Assembly (NCBI GenBank): GCA_016165875.1
Contig: JABBOT010000005.1
Location: 18,459,131-18,523,130 of the forward strand
Reading direction: 5' to 3'
Length of the DNA stretch: 64,000 bases
Source of the DNA: Acanthopleura granulata
Taxonomy: Eukaryota; Mollusca; Polyplacophora; Chitonida; Chitonidae
In this document: in pieces, positions 1 through 22,600 of the stretch
How the letters are laid out: every line of letters begins with the position of its first letter
Position numbering within the stretch: position 1 is the first letter of the stretch
Notes under the pieces: model-generated
The model's database searches: none
Told to the model about the DNA's origin: nothing
What the model saw: the letters and a program-made list of their open reading frames with translations, nothing else
Program-made: the position numbers and the translations under genes

Positions 1-1956
1 AACCACAGCATGTTATGACATCTGTTATATAGCTGGAATTACAGTTGATATTAGCATGAATTTAAAGTATTTAAATAATAATTTACAGTAATAATATAAT
101 ATATACATTAAAATAATAATAAGATGTTGATTTTCACATATATATATATATATAGGGGAGGAATTGTCCGGGGGATTTATGTAATTGACAGGGGGGAAAG
201 TGTCCAGCAGGGAATACGTTCATACCTCACCTGTCTCACACCACCCAATCAGCAATGATTCTGTATCCCTTTAATTCTGGGGCTGATGTTTTCTGGAAGA
301 AAGTGTTCCCACCTGTGGAATGCATATATTTGAATAATTAGCTGTTTTAGGAGGGGTGGGGGGTATCCTAAGAAAACTCTTCTGCATAGTGATCGTGAAA
401 ATCCCAGTTGTTCTTCGCATGGCACAGTTTGATAGAGTATTCTGTTCTCTGAATTTCACAGTATTTATACTGTTAAAGTTGCTTCTCTTGCTCCCAATAC
501 TTTTAGCACCAAGTGTCGCATTAAGCGTTATTTTAATTTCAGCCTAGACTCAAAAGGCTATAAAAATAGAACTCTGTTGTTAAAGTGAAGTGAAAATGAT
601 GGATTCAAGATTTTTACATACAAGGAAAAAAGCGTTGCTTGTTTTGGAGCTTTCAGGCAGCCTGCCACGCTTTGCAGCGAAACATGGTGTTTTTGTGTGT
701 ATCGCTCATTTATCTCGTTGTGTGATTACGTACAGTTCACTCTGAAAGTGACTGTCTTTCCGAGGACTGATTTGACTGTATCATGTTTACATGCGTTTGC
801 TGTCCTTTTGTCTGTATGAGTTGCATGATATCTTCCCATGTTAGGCCATGTTAGGTCATGAATATGTTCACTGAATATCAGTACTGTAAACCCAGATTAC
901 TTCTGTCATTCACTGCAAAATATTTAACCCTATTTCATGTCACATCCAAATATAACTTTCTATTTGTTCATAATGAAAAGAAGGCGATCTTTGTTTTTTT
1001 TTTTAATATTAAGGCAACATCAGTGGTTTTAATAATTATATGCATTGTGCTTTGTATTTGGAGTTGATTAAAAACACATCTGCACCATGTCTGTGTGACT
1101 GCAGATCTAACCTTATGTTGATTAAAGTAACAAAGTTTAATTTACACGTACAGTGTATGACAAATTGTATTGTCTAAAATTTGACTTAAGCTTGTTTTTT
1201 GAGGAAAGCTAATCATTGGTTTACTCTTGTTTGAGGGTCAAAACTATTTCCTTCACTCAGAGAAAGGAAAGAATTTGTGGCAAAAGTGGCATAGAATATG
1301 TCATGTCATCTATGGTCTGCAATGTACATATATGTCATGCATTATTTGTATTGGTAATGAATCATGGCATATTGCTTGGCAAAACACGGTGTTAGACAGT
1401 TGTTTGCTTGCCATAAAAAAGGTTGTTTTTATTTCTTATGTTTTGAATATAATTAATGTTTCAGTAAATAGTTTTCCAATTACAGCACATTTTCATGGAA
1501 AACATCTTTTTTTTTTGTATAATAACATTTTGGCCATGCTGTGAGGCTGTAGAAATGTTCAGATTTCAGCTTGGCTGCAGACTTGGACTTAGCATTAAGG
1601 ATATCCATGTAGTTTATATCATTGAAGCCGCATAGCCAGTTTCTGGTTTTCAACCAAAATATTTACTTCAGTAACACACGGTATAAACTTAAATGCAATA
1701 AGCTATGGTCCTGTAGGTTATTTGCGTGTTAATACAACAAATTATTAAGAATGATTTGTGTTAGTCCAGAAAAATTTCCAATCGTGAACAACAACCATCC
1801 TTTTCATTCTAATTCGTTCTTGTGTTTGTTCTCATCTATCAATTTCTTACTTGCGTTAAGAAGTCAGAATCAGAAGTTTACAATTTCTAGCCCACCCAGT
1901 TCCAACATTGTTGTTGATATGGATTGTAAACATTGTTATGGTTGTTGTTCCTTCAG
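1..1956 (+). other. Intron of the NEDD4-type ligase gene (upstream part)
   Basis: No exon with a conserved product was found on either strand. The stretch is AT-rich with short open frames of unremarkable composition, a TA dinucleotide run near 138-155 and a few oligo-T tracts. Because the first recognised exon enters with an acceptor site, this must be intronic unless an alternative promoter lies here. Confidence 0.6.
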
Positions 1957-11837
<9,881 letters not shown>

Positions 11838-12780
11838 GGGGAGGATGGCTGAGAGCTGGGCTGCCCTCGGCTGCAGGTCAATCGGGGGCCACCACAAGGC
11901 CAACTGGGAGTCATCATCAAGCTCCTCTGCTATATATCCATGTACCCAGCAAGCATTGTGCACCTCTCAGAGTCTGACACGCCGACATCCATTGTTTGGA
12001 TGGTCCACAGAAGCCCACTGTGATGAGATGGCAAGGGTTAATATCTTAACTGTATCGATTCATTTTTACAGAATCAAGGATGTCGTCTGGATCAGAGTGT
12101 TAGGAAGTATAGTTTATCCTGTTTTTTGCCCCCACTTCCTGATGTTCAAATTCCATGCTGATATCTACTATAATATATATATAGATATATATATGTATAC
12201 ATGTACGTATATGTATAAATGTTAATTGACCAGCCTAATCTACATGGACATTTTATATCCTTGTAAGCTTCTTGAATGTTCTTGTGGTGTATTTATTTAC
12301 TTTTATCCCAGAGAAAAATATTTATAGAGCCCTGTTTCCAGTTCATATTATGTCCGTGTGTTTTTCTCTGTTTTTTTTTTTTTTTATTTCGTGTGTAGAG
12401 TTTTATTTTACTGGTACAAATTGCAGTTGTCCACAAGCAACTTATTGTAGATACATTTCTGTGTCATTTGGAGCTATATTTTAGAGGCAGTTTTTATTTT
12501 TTGCTTTTGCTGTGTTGACAGTGCCCTATTAAAGTAACCAGAGTGTTATGGTACACTTGAATTGTTGAACCCAGCTCTCTTGGTTCCTCCGTGAAGACAT
12601 TGCTCTGAGAGGACATTTGCAGCTTGGTATTCATAGCCATCACCTTTTTTTCATATGTAGAGTTAAATGCATTTCATAGCAAGTATCAGATACCAGAGGC
12701 TATTACATAGCCTGTAGCACGATGCATTGGTGTTTTGGCAGATAACTGCTGGTAAACGACCTCAGATTTCACCAATAACA

Positions 12781-12987
12781 GTTATACCCAGTTCTGAGAG
12801 TTCTCTTTTTCTTGGGAAGGTGATTCCAGGTTTGTTTTGGAAGGTAGGCAGATATTCTGTTGAAAAAAAAATGTAACTTTCATCACAGAAAGTGCATTTT
12901 CTGACATTTATCTGCCTTTAAAAATGTACTTATTGGGATGAAATTTTAGGTCATTTCCACAAGTAGTTTTTGAAGCATATACATTAA
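12781..12987 (+). repeat. Unnamed ~200-bp dispersed repeat, copy 1
   Basis: Shares ordered blocks with three other places in the window: TTCTGAGAGTTCT, GGTTTGTTTTGGAAGG, GTAACTTTCATCAC, TCTGACATTTATCTGCC and GGGATGAAATTTTAGGTCAT. Located in the NEDD4-type 3' UTR. Confidence 0.75.
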
Positions 12988-13124
12988 GAGTGTAGTTTTC
13001 AGTTATCAGTGCGTAAAGTGGAAGTATATGGTTATTTTTTCAGGTATGTTTTGTGACAATCTTCACCGTGTAATTATAGATGAAAATAGATCATCTTCAC
13101 AGTTGTGACCCAGCTTGAAATGTC

Positions 13125-13130
13125 AATAAA
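13125..13130 (+). terminator. Candidate proximal polyadenylation signal, NEDD4-type ligase
   Basis: Canonical AATAAA about 1.29 kb after the stop codon. A T/G-rich downstream element is not striking. Confidence 0.3.
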
Positions 13131-16100
13131 TCTGAGGCGAAATCAAATTCACATGTTTAAATACCCTTAAGTAGAGATGGTTTTAAGTCTCGGAGCAGCC
13201 CATAATGCAGCTTTCTTGCTGCTTTTGCTACAAGTTCCTGTACATACTGATAGTCGCCATTTTGGAATAGCCTGTATGTAATTTTTTCGACACAAAGGAC
13301 TTTCTAAATATGTAGTGGTGTGATCATTTTAGAATTGCTGGAAAACGTTACTGTAACCAAAATGGTGATTGGCTTTTTGATGTCTAGGACAGCTATATCA
13401 CTGTTAATTAGTATTGTACACCCAGGGCTCAATAATAGTATTACATCAGTTTCACATTCCAGGGTATCGTCAGAGTATTCAAAAATGGCACATCAACTGA
13501 AGAGGATTTCTCACATGTAATTTTTTTTGGCCAGCTCATTGTAGTATCATTTGGATTACATCATGGGGATACCCTCACTTAAATTTTCGTCCTTGACTAA
13601 GTTAGTCTTTTTGCCAGGTTCTGAGTGGTCTGTTGATCTTAGGCAGGTGTATCAAAGTTCTTTTGGAATGCAGAATGATGTTCTACTGGCCAAGTGTAAG
13701 GTTTCGACACTGAAATACTAGTTTATTTTTTTTTACGGAATTCCGACGTAATAATACATCATTTATGGTCTCACAGTGTGAAATAATAATAGATTTGTCC
13801 TTGGTCAACATTTGTCATCTGTGCTCAGTGGTAGCTCCTCTGGTCAAAAAAAGGGAAAAGACAGAGATTAGTGCAAAATTTAACTATCTCCTTTCAGATA
13901 TTTACTCAAATGAAATCTGCCTTTGTACATTGCTTCTTTAACAAGGTAAACACTCAGTCTTTTGGGGTAACAGGAAACAGTACAAATTGTCTTTATAATT
14001 CTTAAAATTATATATGGGAAGAAGTTGACACTATATGTGATGTTTCTCAGTGTTTGAGAATGTCAAAAAAGCATTGCTGTTGTATACTTCATAAATCATT
14101 AAATCATTATCACACAAGTTAAAATCATTGGATCAGTAAGGATAAGGCTGTTAATACACAGACTGGTTAGAATACACATTTCAGCCTGCAGCTGTGTAAT
14201 GTATATTATGTTGCCCCGCACAAAAGGAGTCCAAGTGTGATAGATAGGTCCCTTTTTGGGCCAGTTGGTAAGTGATTCTTCTTGCCTGCCATGCGATAGG
14301 TGTCTCATAACTGATTGAAACATTTAATCATCTGCATTTTTGTTGTCTTTGTTTAAAGGCACTATACAAGCGCACTGTGTGATGTTTTAGGCATTCTTGT
14401 GGTATAATGGTACAAACTTTTTAATGGGTGTGTTGGTCCCAAATGGATGTGTGGATGCCAAAGCAGGCGATATAGGACGATTTTAGCATTGGTTGTCCAT
14501 CTATACCCTTAGTCAGGGGGATTGGGGGAGAAGGGGTAGTCGTAAAAAATCCAGTACATAGCCCATGGACGACCATGTGTTAGCTTACGGAGCCTAAGGT
14601 ATCAGGAAGAACGTGAACCAGATTGTCTTTAGGAAGGTCATACAGACCTTCAGCTTGATGCTCTAAAATTATGGACATCACCATATACTTAGAGAATGTG
14701 TTTTCTTTTCTTTGTTTTTTTTTTTTTAACTTTTAATTTTTCACACAAACCTGTGTTGCCCAGTCACCTTCATTTTTCAGTGCATGTTGCTTTTCACGGT
14801 GTAAGTAGATGAATACCTCTGTACATATGATATGAAAAATATTGAAATTGTGTGTACATAAATGTAAAGTAGTCTCCGTTGTATATTTATGTATTTAGCT
14901 AATTATTATTAGTGTGCTCTGTAGTTTTTTTTTTTTTTTTTTTTTTTGGTCCAATTAGAATTGTGAATCATATTGTTAATTGTTGGTCTTCCATTTTTTG
15001 TTTTCGTGTTACACTCTGGTGACAGTGGGATGTTCACTCTAATCCCTTGTGATATTCATGTGGACCTCCCCTTGCCACCTTCCCCATTCCGAATCAATCA
15101 ATCAATCATTCAGTGTGCCACATGGATGCTACCTGTGTACATGTATAGTACATACAACAAGAAAGATGTGTATAACCCTTTGATGCAAAGCCTTGGTGAT
15201 GAAGTGTTTTTAAACCTGTGGTTATTCTATCTTACATCTTTGGCGTCATAATGAAGTACATTGGTCGATACTGATCAGCATTAGACATTGTTCTCAAAGT
15301 TAATCTGGTCCGCTTGTACACTTGCGTCAGAAAGCTATTATGTTTGCAGAACTTTCTGATTATTAAATTTTAATCGTTAGGTTTGTGCTACAAATTGATG
15401 GATGTTTTTGACAATGTAATCAGTGTCTGTACCATGCATGTGTATATATAAAAATGCATCAAACTGTACATCTCATTGACACCTTGTCACACTTAGTAAA
15501 TATTGCATAAAGTAAATCGATGATGCTGTCTTGGATTAAGAGTTCTGTCTGCCTAAACTGTGAGCAAAGTATGGGAGGTAACTCTGTAAAACACTCTATA
15601 ATGTGAAGATATTCTCTTCTTCCATTTGATGTGTAATCTGATAATCCGAAATTGAATGAACCAGTGACCTTTTTTTTTTTCTATATTGTCCCAATGTTTT
15701 CATTTGCTCAGCAATTTGTCTTGTTTTTATGTTAAAAGTGCTATATGATGACAAATTTAAGCAATACAGTTATATGCGTATACAGGAGTTACAGCTGTTC
15801 ATAGAAACACTCCGCTGGTCATGCTTCCTGAATTTGTTCAAATCATCGTGAATTTTGTGACACCAGCTCAAAACGCAGGTTGATTCTGTTGTCAGCATCT
15901 TCACCACAAATCCTTGTTGAGAGAGTTCCTTATTCTGTGTGCCAGTATTTTGAGACCTTTGGCAATGTCCATAACTCAGCTGCCCAGATTTTAACAGCCA
16001 GCCAGTACTTTATGTATCTCAAGTCACATGTGTGTGGAAGTTGAATACGCAACCAGCGTACTTGGACATGTAGGTATCATATTCCACCTCTGTCTGCTGG

Positions 16101-16425
16101 TCTATCTAGTATATACATGTGTATATGTACTGGCTGTCTTATATTGTACATTGGATAAAACTGGTACTGCCTCATAGAGGACTGTCTATTCATATTCCTA
16201 GGTGTGCCAGGACAGTGAAATGTACGTGTTAGTCAGGGTGTATCCACATGTTATTCATAATGATTGTTTTTATACCCTTGTTCGATCAAAGTTTTATCTA
16301 CTGCACTTTCAGAATGGTTTTTCCCTTTTCAACAATACCCATTTAATCTATTATTAAACGTTACCATTTTTATGCAAATAACTGCTCTGCTTATAAGGGC
16401 AGAATATTTTGTACATTGATGTGGA

Positions 16426-16431
16426 AATAAA
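16426..16431 (+). terminator. Candidate distal polyadenylation signal, NEDD4-type ligase
   Basis: Canonical AATAAA in GGAAATAAATTG, followed about 20 nt later by a GTGTGCTTTATC-like GT-rich stretch suitable as a downstream element. Confidence 0.45.
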
Positions 16432-18307
16432 TTGAACTAATGCTACTAAAATTGGTGTGCTTTATCATGTAGGTAGCAAATCTACATAGCAAATCAACAT
16501 GTAGGTAGCAAATCTACATGTATTTAAACTGTGATGAATGTTGTTTATAGTTGAAATGTTCACAGCTTCAGAGAAGTGATGAAACTTCACAGAATGTTTC
16601 ATTTCTTGGGGATTCCACCTAACGAACCAGACCCAGTGTAAACATTGTGTTGGTGCTGTCTCACTGCAATGCCATGCAACGGTCTCCGCACACTTGGGAT
16701 TGAGACTCACAGTGGCTTTCAAAGATTTCCCAGCTGTGTTGTTCTGTGTCACACTCAAGGATTTTTCACTTTCATGATGTCATTCAGTTGTTTGGGTGGA
16801 GTAAACTGGAGTTAACCGCTGCCAAACTTTGGTCAGCAGGCATACAAGATTGAACCCGTGTGAATTAGCGACTGAAAGACATGGTCTCAATCAAACCGCC
16901 TTCTCCCTCATTATAACTGTGTCATTGCATAGTTTCAGTTCAAGTAATGCAAATCCTTCTTTTTCAGCGTGAATTTTTGTCATAAGGATGGGACTGACAC
17001 ATATTAAAACACAAGGCTACATGTACCTGAAAATGTGCACCTCTGAAGTGCATGACTTCACCTTACATGAATTTCATGGTTAGACAAAACCTGTATTGTG
17101 TTTGCATTCATTGATTTGACTAGTCCTTGACGCTGTACACCCACAGATTTTTCACTTGTATAACAGCAGTCAGTTTCATAAGCTATGGAAACTAGGAGTA
17201 AGCCATCAACCTTTATCAGATGTGAAGCTCATGACTAAAGCTGCAGGCAAAAACTTATTAGTAAGAGTTAGATTGGTCAATGGCCTTATAGTTGCAGGCA
17301 GCAAGTGCTTTTACCATAAGTGTCAACAAGAAATGTAGGTTGGATGTCAAGTGCACAGTTCTGGGCTCTTTTCTTTCAGCGAGGGGAGGTGGGAGGATAC
17401 AGTTTACCACTTGATAAGATTGTTGACCTCAAGTCACCCAGCTGTCATGCAAGTCTTCAGCATCACATACTAAAGGGACTTAACTCTACATTGGTAACGT
17501 GGCAACAAGTTACTTGAAATTTTAATTTTCTAGTTCCAGTATGTCTGAACATATCACCTCAGAGGCATGGAAGTGACTGAGAAAAGCAATAAAATTTTTC
17601 AGTGTACTGGCTCAGACAGACTCCACCTCAGATGAAGCTTCTCCTTTGACATTGCAAATGACTAGACATCCATATAACAAGCAAGCCATTCTCCTGTGAC
17701 TTGATACTTCACTTCTTCGCAGGTTGACCATGAAGTCTGTAGTTCTTTCCACCCAAGCCTGTGTGACTGAGTATTCCCTAAAAAGACCTAAAAATTTCGT
17801 CCCATGATTAAGTTGCTTATTTTTCCCCAATTCTGAGAGTACTATTAATTTTAGAAAGTTGTTGTGAGGTTTGTTTGGAAAGTTGGATGATACCCTACTG
17901 GAAAATTGTGAGTTTCATCACTAGAAATAATATTTCATGACATTTACCTCTGAAGATGTGCATTTTGAGACGAAATTTTACGTCATTTACAGTAAATTCA
18001 ATGCCAGAACATGCTCAGTTCCATCCAGTTGGACATGTGTATTGTAACATACCCTTTTTTAATTCCAAATGTGTTACAAAATTGAATGAGTTTATTTTAG
18101 TACATTTGCCTTAACAGACCATTTCTGGGTCAAAATTAGTAAAGGCAGCTTTCTGGTATAAGACTCTGAATTACTGTACCTTAGATTACGCTTTGCTTAC
18201 AGTCACTGCCAATACCCGTGTTCACAACTGTTGTAAAGATGAACATATTTCAGTGAGTTCAGGAAGAAACAAAGAGAAGACTACCATCAGATTCAAGCAG
18301 CATCTGC
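16432..18307. other. Spacer between the convergent NEDD4-type and GATAD2 genes
   Basis: No gene was recognised. The stretch contains a short direct repeat of the motif CATGTAGGTAGCAAATCTAC near 16468-16520 and one copy of the unnamed dispersed repeat (17810-18010). Open frames here are short and have no recognisable domain. Confidence 0.5.
17810..18010 (+). repeat. Unnamed ~200-bp dispersed repeat, copy 2
   Basis: Blocks TTCTGAGAGTACTATTAATT, GATACCCTACTGGAAAATTG, CATGACATTTACCTCTG and GACGAAATTTTACGTCATTT appear in the same order and orientation as copy 1. Confidence 0.75.
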
Positions 18308-18313
18308 TTTATT
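18308..18313 (-). terminator. Candidate polyadenylation signal of GATAD2
   Basis: TTTATT on the + strand, that is AATAAA on the - strand, 1.3 kb after the stop codon. Another T-rich match exists near 18729. Confidence 0.4.
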
Positions 18314-19612
18314 CAGCGCACAGGAAAATTTCATAAATAATGTGGTGCTAATAGCTTTGTAAAGCTATATACAGGCATACATGTACTTTTCTGATATACC
18401 TAACAAATCTTGCTACAGGTATGCACAACCTGGATGTACACTTGTGTGCACATACAGGCGTTCCTACATGCAGTAATTGTAGGAGAAGGTCTTGGAATAC
18501 ATAAGGCTGGGCCACAGATTTGACTAGGAAATGAAGTGTTAAAGCATGGGATCATCTGATGGGTTAGCAACCAAACGAGCTCTTCTGTTAACATAGCTTG
18601 AACAACATTACCACTTAACAGGTTCTGACGACTGACAACACTGTTTCCTGAGCACCATGGATGAGTTACCCTTTGTCACGAGTCGACAACTGTACAGTTA
18701 TTCTTAACAATGCAAACAACATTTTACACCAAGTTTATTTTTTTTTTTGGATGTAGTATTTGTGGGACCACAGAAAATGTGTTTTCTCTAATATCTAATG
18801 TATTTGATCATGCTGCATGAAACACAAAAAAAAGAAAAATAACAGATGAACTATAAGTACAAGTATATATAGGGATGCATATACAATTACATGTACATGT
18901 ACCATCACTAACATTCAATTTACATACTAAGTATTTCAGGATGAGAGTAGCAATCCTGTAGCCAGTTATCCGAAATAAATTACCCTAAATTGGATCCTGC
19001 CAGAAACATATAAGAATACTCTTACCTTTTTTGACAAAACTTTTACAGAAATGATGTCAGCTTCAAAGTCTCCAGCCCTGGGAACAAGTTTTGAAGACAT
19101 ACTGCCTAAAACTCATTGACCACGACGTACTGTATACAGTTTTTTCCAGATCTGATTCTGAATACTTGTCACAAATACACACACCCATGTGAGACCTGCG
19201 TGTACATAGCAAACAACCGTTCATAGCGACTAGTCATGGGGATGGACCAGATTTTGTACAAAATAATCCTGCAGTACATTTTAAATTCAATATTAACCAG
19301 CCTATGTATCTGGTTATCTGCAATTATAACACACATACCCGAGGACAAAGAGTTGTACACCTTATCATCTTACAATATCAGGAGCACATACTTCTGAAGT
19401 CATGATAGGATGTGGTCATGTCAATGAAGAGATGATGATACAAGGACATAAATTACTGATGTTCACACAAGAGTTCACTCGCACATTGATCTTGCCTCCA
19501 TGATTGATACCTCGGTCTGTAAACACTGCAAAGAATTCCCTCCAGCCTACAAAACACTTTGTGTACAAATTTTGAATATCAACTGCTGACACAGAATGAC
19601 AAATAACCAATC
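18314..19612 (-). other. Probable 3' UTR of GATAD2
   Basis: About 1.3 kb of non-coding AT-rich sequence downstream of the GATAD2 stop codon, ending at an AATAAA on the - strand. Confidence 0.5.
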
Positions 19613-22600
19613 TCAGGACTTCCAGCCTATATTGCTCTGTGCCAGCGACCTAGATGGAATCATGTCCAGTAAGTACTGGCGCTGAATTTCTGAGTGTTTG
19701 AACGGTATCTGGTAGTGGAATGGGCTGCGAGGGCTGAAGGTGTGAATTCCCATGGGCTGGCTAGCGCGAAGGTGGGCTTGATGAGCCTGGTGGGCTTGGT
19801 GTGCCTGCAGAAAGTTTTGATGGTGGCGTAGCTGCTCCGCTGCAGCCGCTGCAACATGAGCTGATGATTTGTAGGAGGGGGCAGTAAGATTGACGGCAGT
19901 GGTGGCGGGTGACACGGTGGCAGGCGCAGTGGTCACCGTTCCACCACCCTGAGATTGCATACGCTCTATCTCCTGCTCCTGCTGCAGGGCTTTCACAAAA
20001 GCACTTTTTAAGCGGTTGGTGTGTTCCTGTTTCAAGGCCTTCTTCTGATTCGTTGTCACGCACATTTCACAGATGACGTTCTTGGAGCCAGGTTTCTCAC
20101 GCTTCCACACAGGCGTAAAGTCTGTGTCGCACTGTATACAGGTGAACGGAGTGCACACCAGCTTTTCATCGGGGCTCTTCTCGCCGCGCGCAATCAGGTC
20201 GGCGTCTGTGATGTAGTTCACCACTTCCTCCAGCCCCACAAGCATGATGAACTCATTGCTCAGCAGACTGGGGATGAAGTTCATCTCCGGGGGTGGGGGT
20301 TTGGGTGGAGGGATCTGTAGCAGGGTTTTCTCCAACTGTTTCCTCAGGGCCAGCTTGGCAGCGGCCTGCCTCTGGGCTGGAGTTTGCGTATCTTGCTGAT
20401 GCTGCTGTGTCAGCTGCTGAGAATGGGCCTGAGCCTGCTGGTGTAGCTGACCCCGGAAGCCTGGCATAAGATTCGGAGGTGCTGCCCCTGGGGGTAACCC
20501 TCCCCGCAAGCCTGTGGGCTGTGCCATGTGACTGGCCATCCGTGGGGCCATGACAAGGGGTGGGGGGCCCTGCATTTGACTGCGCATGTGGTGTAGCTGC
20601 TGGCCTCTCATCGTGTGGGCAGAGGCAATGGGCTGGCTAGTCAGCGGTTTCTGGCTCATCCCAGCTTGGGCGCCCCGAATCAGAGGCGGAGGCTGACCAG
20701 CGTGTGCCTTCATCGGAGCTGCCTTAGCATTAGACGTGAAATTGCTGTGGTCCTGTAACTGTTGACTCGCTTGACTCTGGCGCATCTTTTTTAACAGAAC
20801 AAGCTTTGCTTCTTCATTGCGCAGCTCAGACTGCAGTTTTTTCACTAGCTTCATACGCACCTTGAACTCCTCGGGTGTCAGTTCTGGTGTGATGCCGTTA
20901 GACATACCATTCATCCGGCTGTCTTCATCAGAAGAATCATCCGACAGTGTGATAATATCAGATGGAGCAGAAGACTTGGTGCTCAAATCCATTGGTAGGT
21001 CTGTGTTTATATTCTCCTTTTCACTGTCATCAGATTTATTCGCTGAATCCTCTTCTTCGTCCATTTTACCATTAATGGCAACTCTCTTGCTCACGTCACT
21101 GGCTTTGCTCTCTTGCTCATTAGAACTTTCACCAGCAGTATGTTTTTCCCCTCTAGTGTCATCTGTTTTCGTCTGACCCTCACAGCTGCTCTTCTTCATC
21201 GTGTCCCTACTTGCTGATGCCTCAGATGCTTCCGTTTCCATCTGTGTTTCTTCTTGCTCTTCCGAGGTTTCAGTCTCCTTCACCTCATCAGTCTTTTCAT
21301 CCTCACTGGCACATTCCACGGGCGTAGACGTTTTCTTCCCCTTGCTAGTTTCAGGCTCTTCACTAGTCTTCCCAGTCTCTGTGGACGTCTTGTCAGCTGC
21401 ATGTGTCTCATCACTGCTAGCCTCTTTTTCGCCGCTCACTTTCATTCTGTCAAACAAACAGAAATGACTTCAGCAAGTGGTCAGATACAGACTACTCTTT
21501 GCGTTATGTTCAGATATGCGAATAAAAAAAGTACCAGTATACTTTTACATATTATTGAATTATTATTCAAGAATACAGAAGTAGCACGTAACACTTTAAT
21601 ATAAAGACTTCCTCCCAGGTCCTAAATCCTAGGGCGCTTACAATTATGCGGAAACAGTTGTGTTGCCAGACCAACACAGTCAATCGTGCAACGTTATTAG
21701 CTGTTACTGTTACTTGACTGGTCCTTACTGGCTGGTCACACCAGTGTTCCAGCATAATCACAAGGCTACCTAATTTCATTCCAATTGGGTTCAGACATTT
21801 TGGAGTGCTGTTATTAGCATACACCTACGGAACCATCAGGACAGTCCCTGGAGTGATAGATGCTTTTCCTGATATATTCAGGATTAAGGATCGACCTAAT
21901 TTGGCTTAACACCACACCCAAGAATTTTTCAGTTACATCAAAGGAAATCAGTTTTATGCAGCAGTAAATCACAGACATTTGGCACGGCACTGATAAACTT
22001 TCCCATGAACAGACTGCACATCATACTGATGGTATGCAAGTGGTGTTCAATAAAACTTAAGACTGTGGAAACAGGCCCACAAATGCCACTGACCCCTTTA
22101 ATATTATGACCAAGGCCCCCTACAAACAGGGAGGATGGGGAATTCTACAAAATCTTTATCCAGGCCAAGATTCAAGCTGCAGTTAACATTTATTGTGGTT
22201 GTCGCAGTTGTCCATGACACAGTGCACCCTTGGCACTAAGAGTGTACACCTGACGTACACTTTAATGGGGTTGTGCACATCTGTTGGCACACAGCCTAAG
22301 GGTCATCTCACGTTCTATTACTGTCAATCCATCAATCTCATAAACATTTTGCACACCTTTTCTCTACTGGCTCCTCTGGTAACTCCTCTTCATGTGGCCG
22401 CTTTCTGACATGCCCAGATCTGAAAAAATATGGGTAATGTGTCAAGAAGATATTACCAATTTTCGGGAATAGTATTTGCAGCCTTTTCCAAAACAACGCT
22501 CTGATTTAATAAAATCAATTACCCTACTTTAACAATTTGGCTACACCCAGGACCTATTATATTCATGTCTTCACCAGTCCTCAACCATCACCCATGTATA

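Larger units (their letters stand above)
11838..16431 (+). other. Probable long 3' UTR of the NEDD4-type ligase
   Basis: About 4.6 kb follows the stop codon with no coding potential, many oligo-T tracts and an AT-rich composition typical of invertebrate 3' UTRs. An AATAAA at 13125-13130 would give a shorter UTR of about 1.3 kb. Another at 16426-16431, just before similarity to any feature is lost, would give the long form. The stretch contains one copy of the unnamed dispersed repeat (12781-12987). Transcript data are not available here, so the real end is inferred. Confidence 0.5.

Noticed and set aside
19761..21604. Open frames of 85-120 codons on the + strand and alternative - frames across GATAD2 exon 2
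   Set aside because: Shadows of the GATAD2 coding frame, produced by its Glu/Ser/Gln-rich codons.
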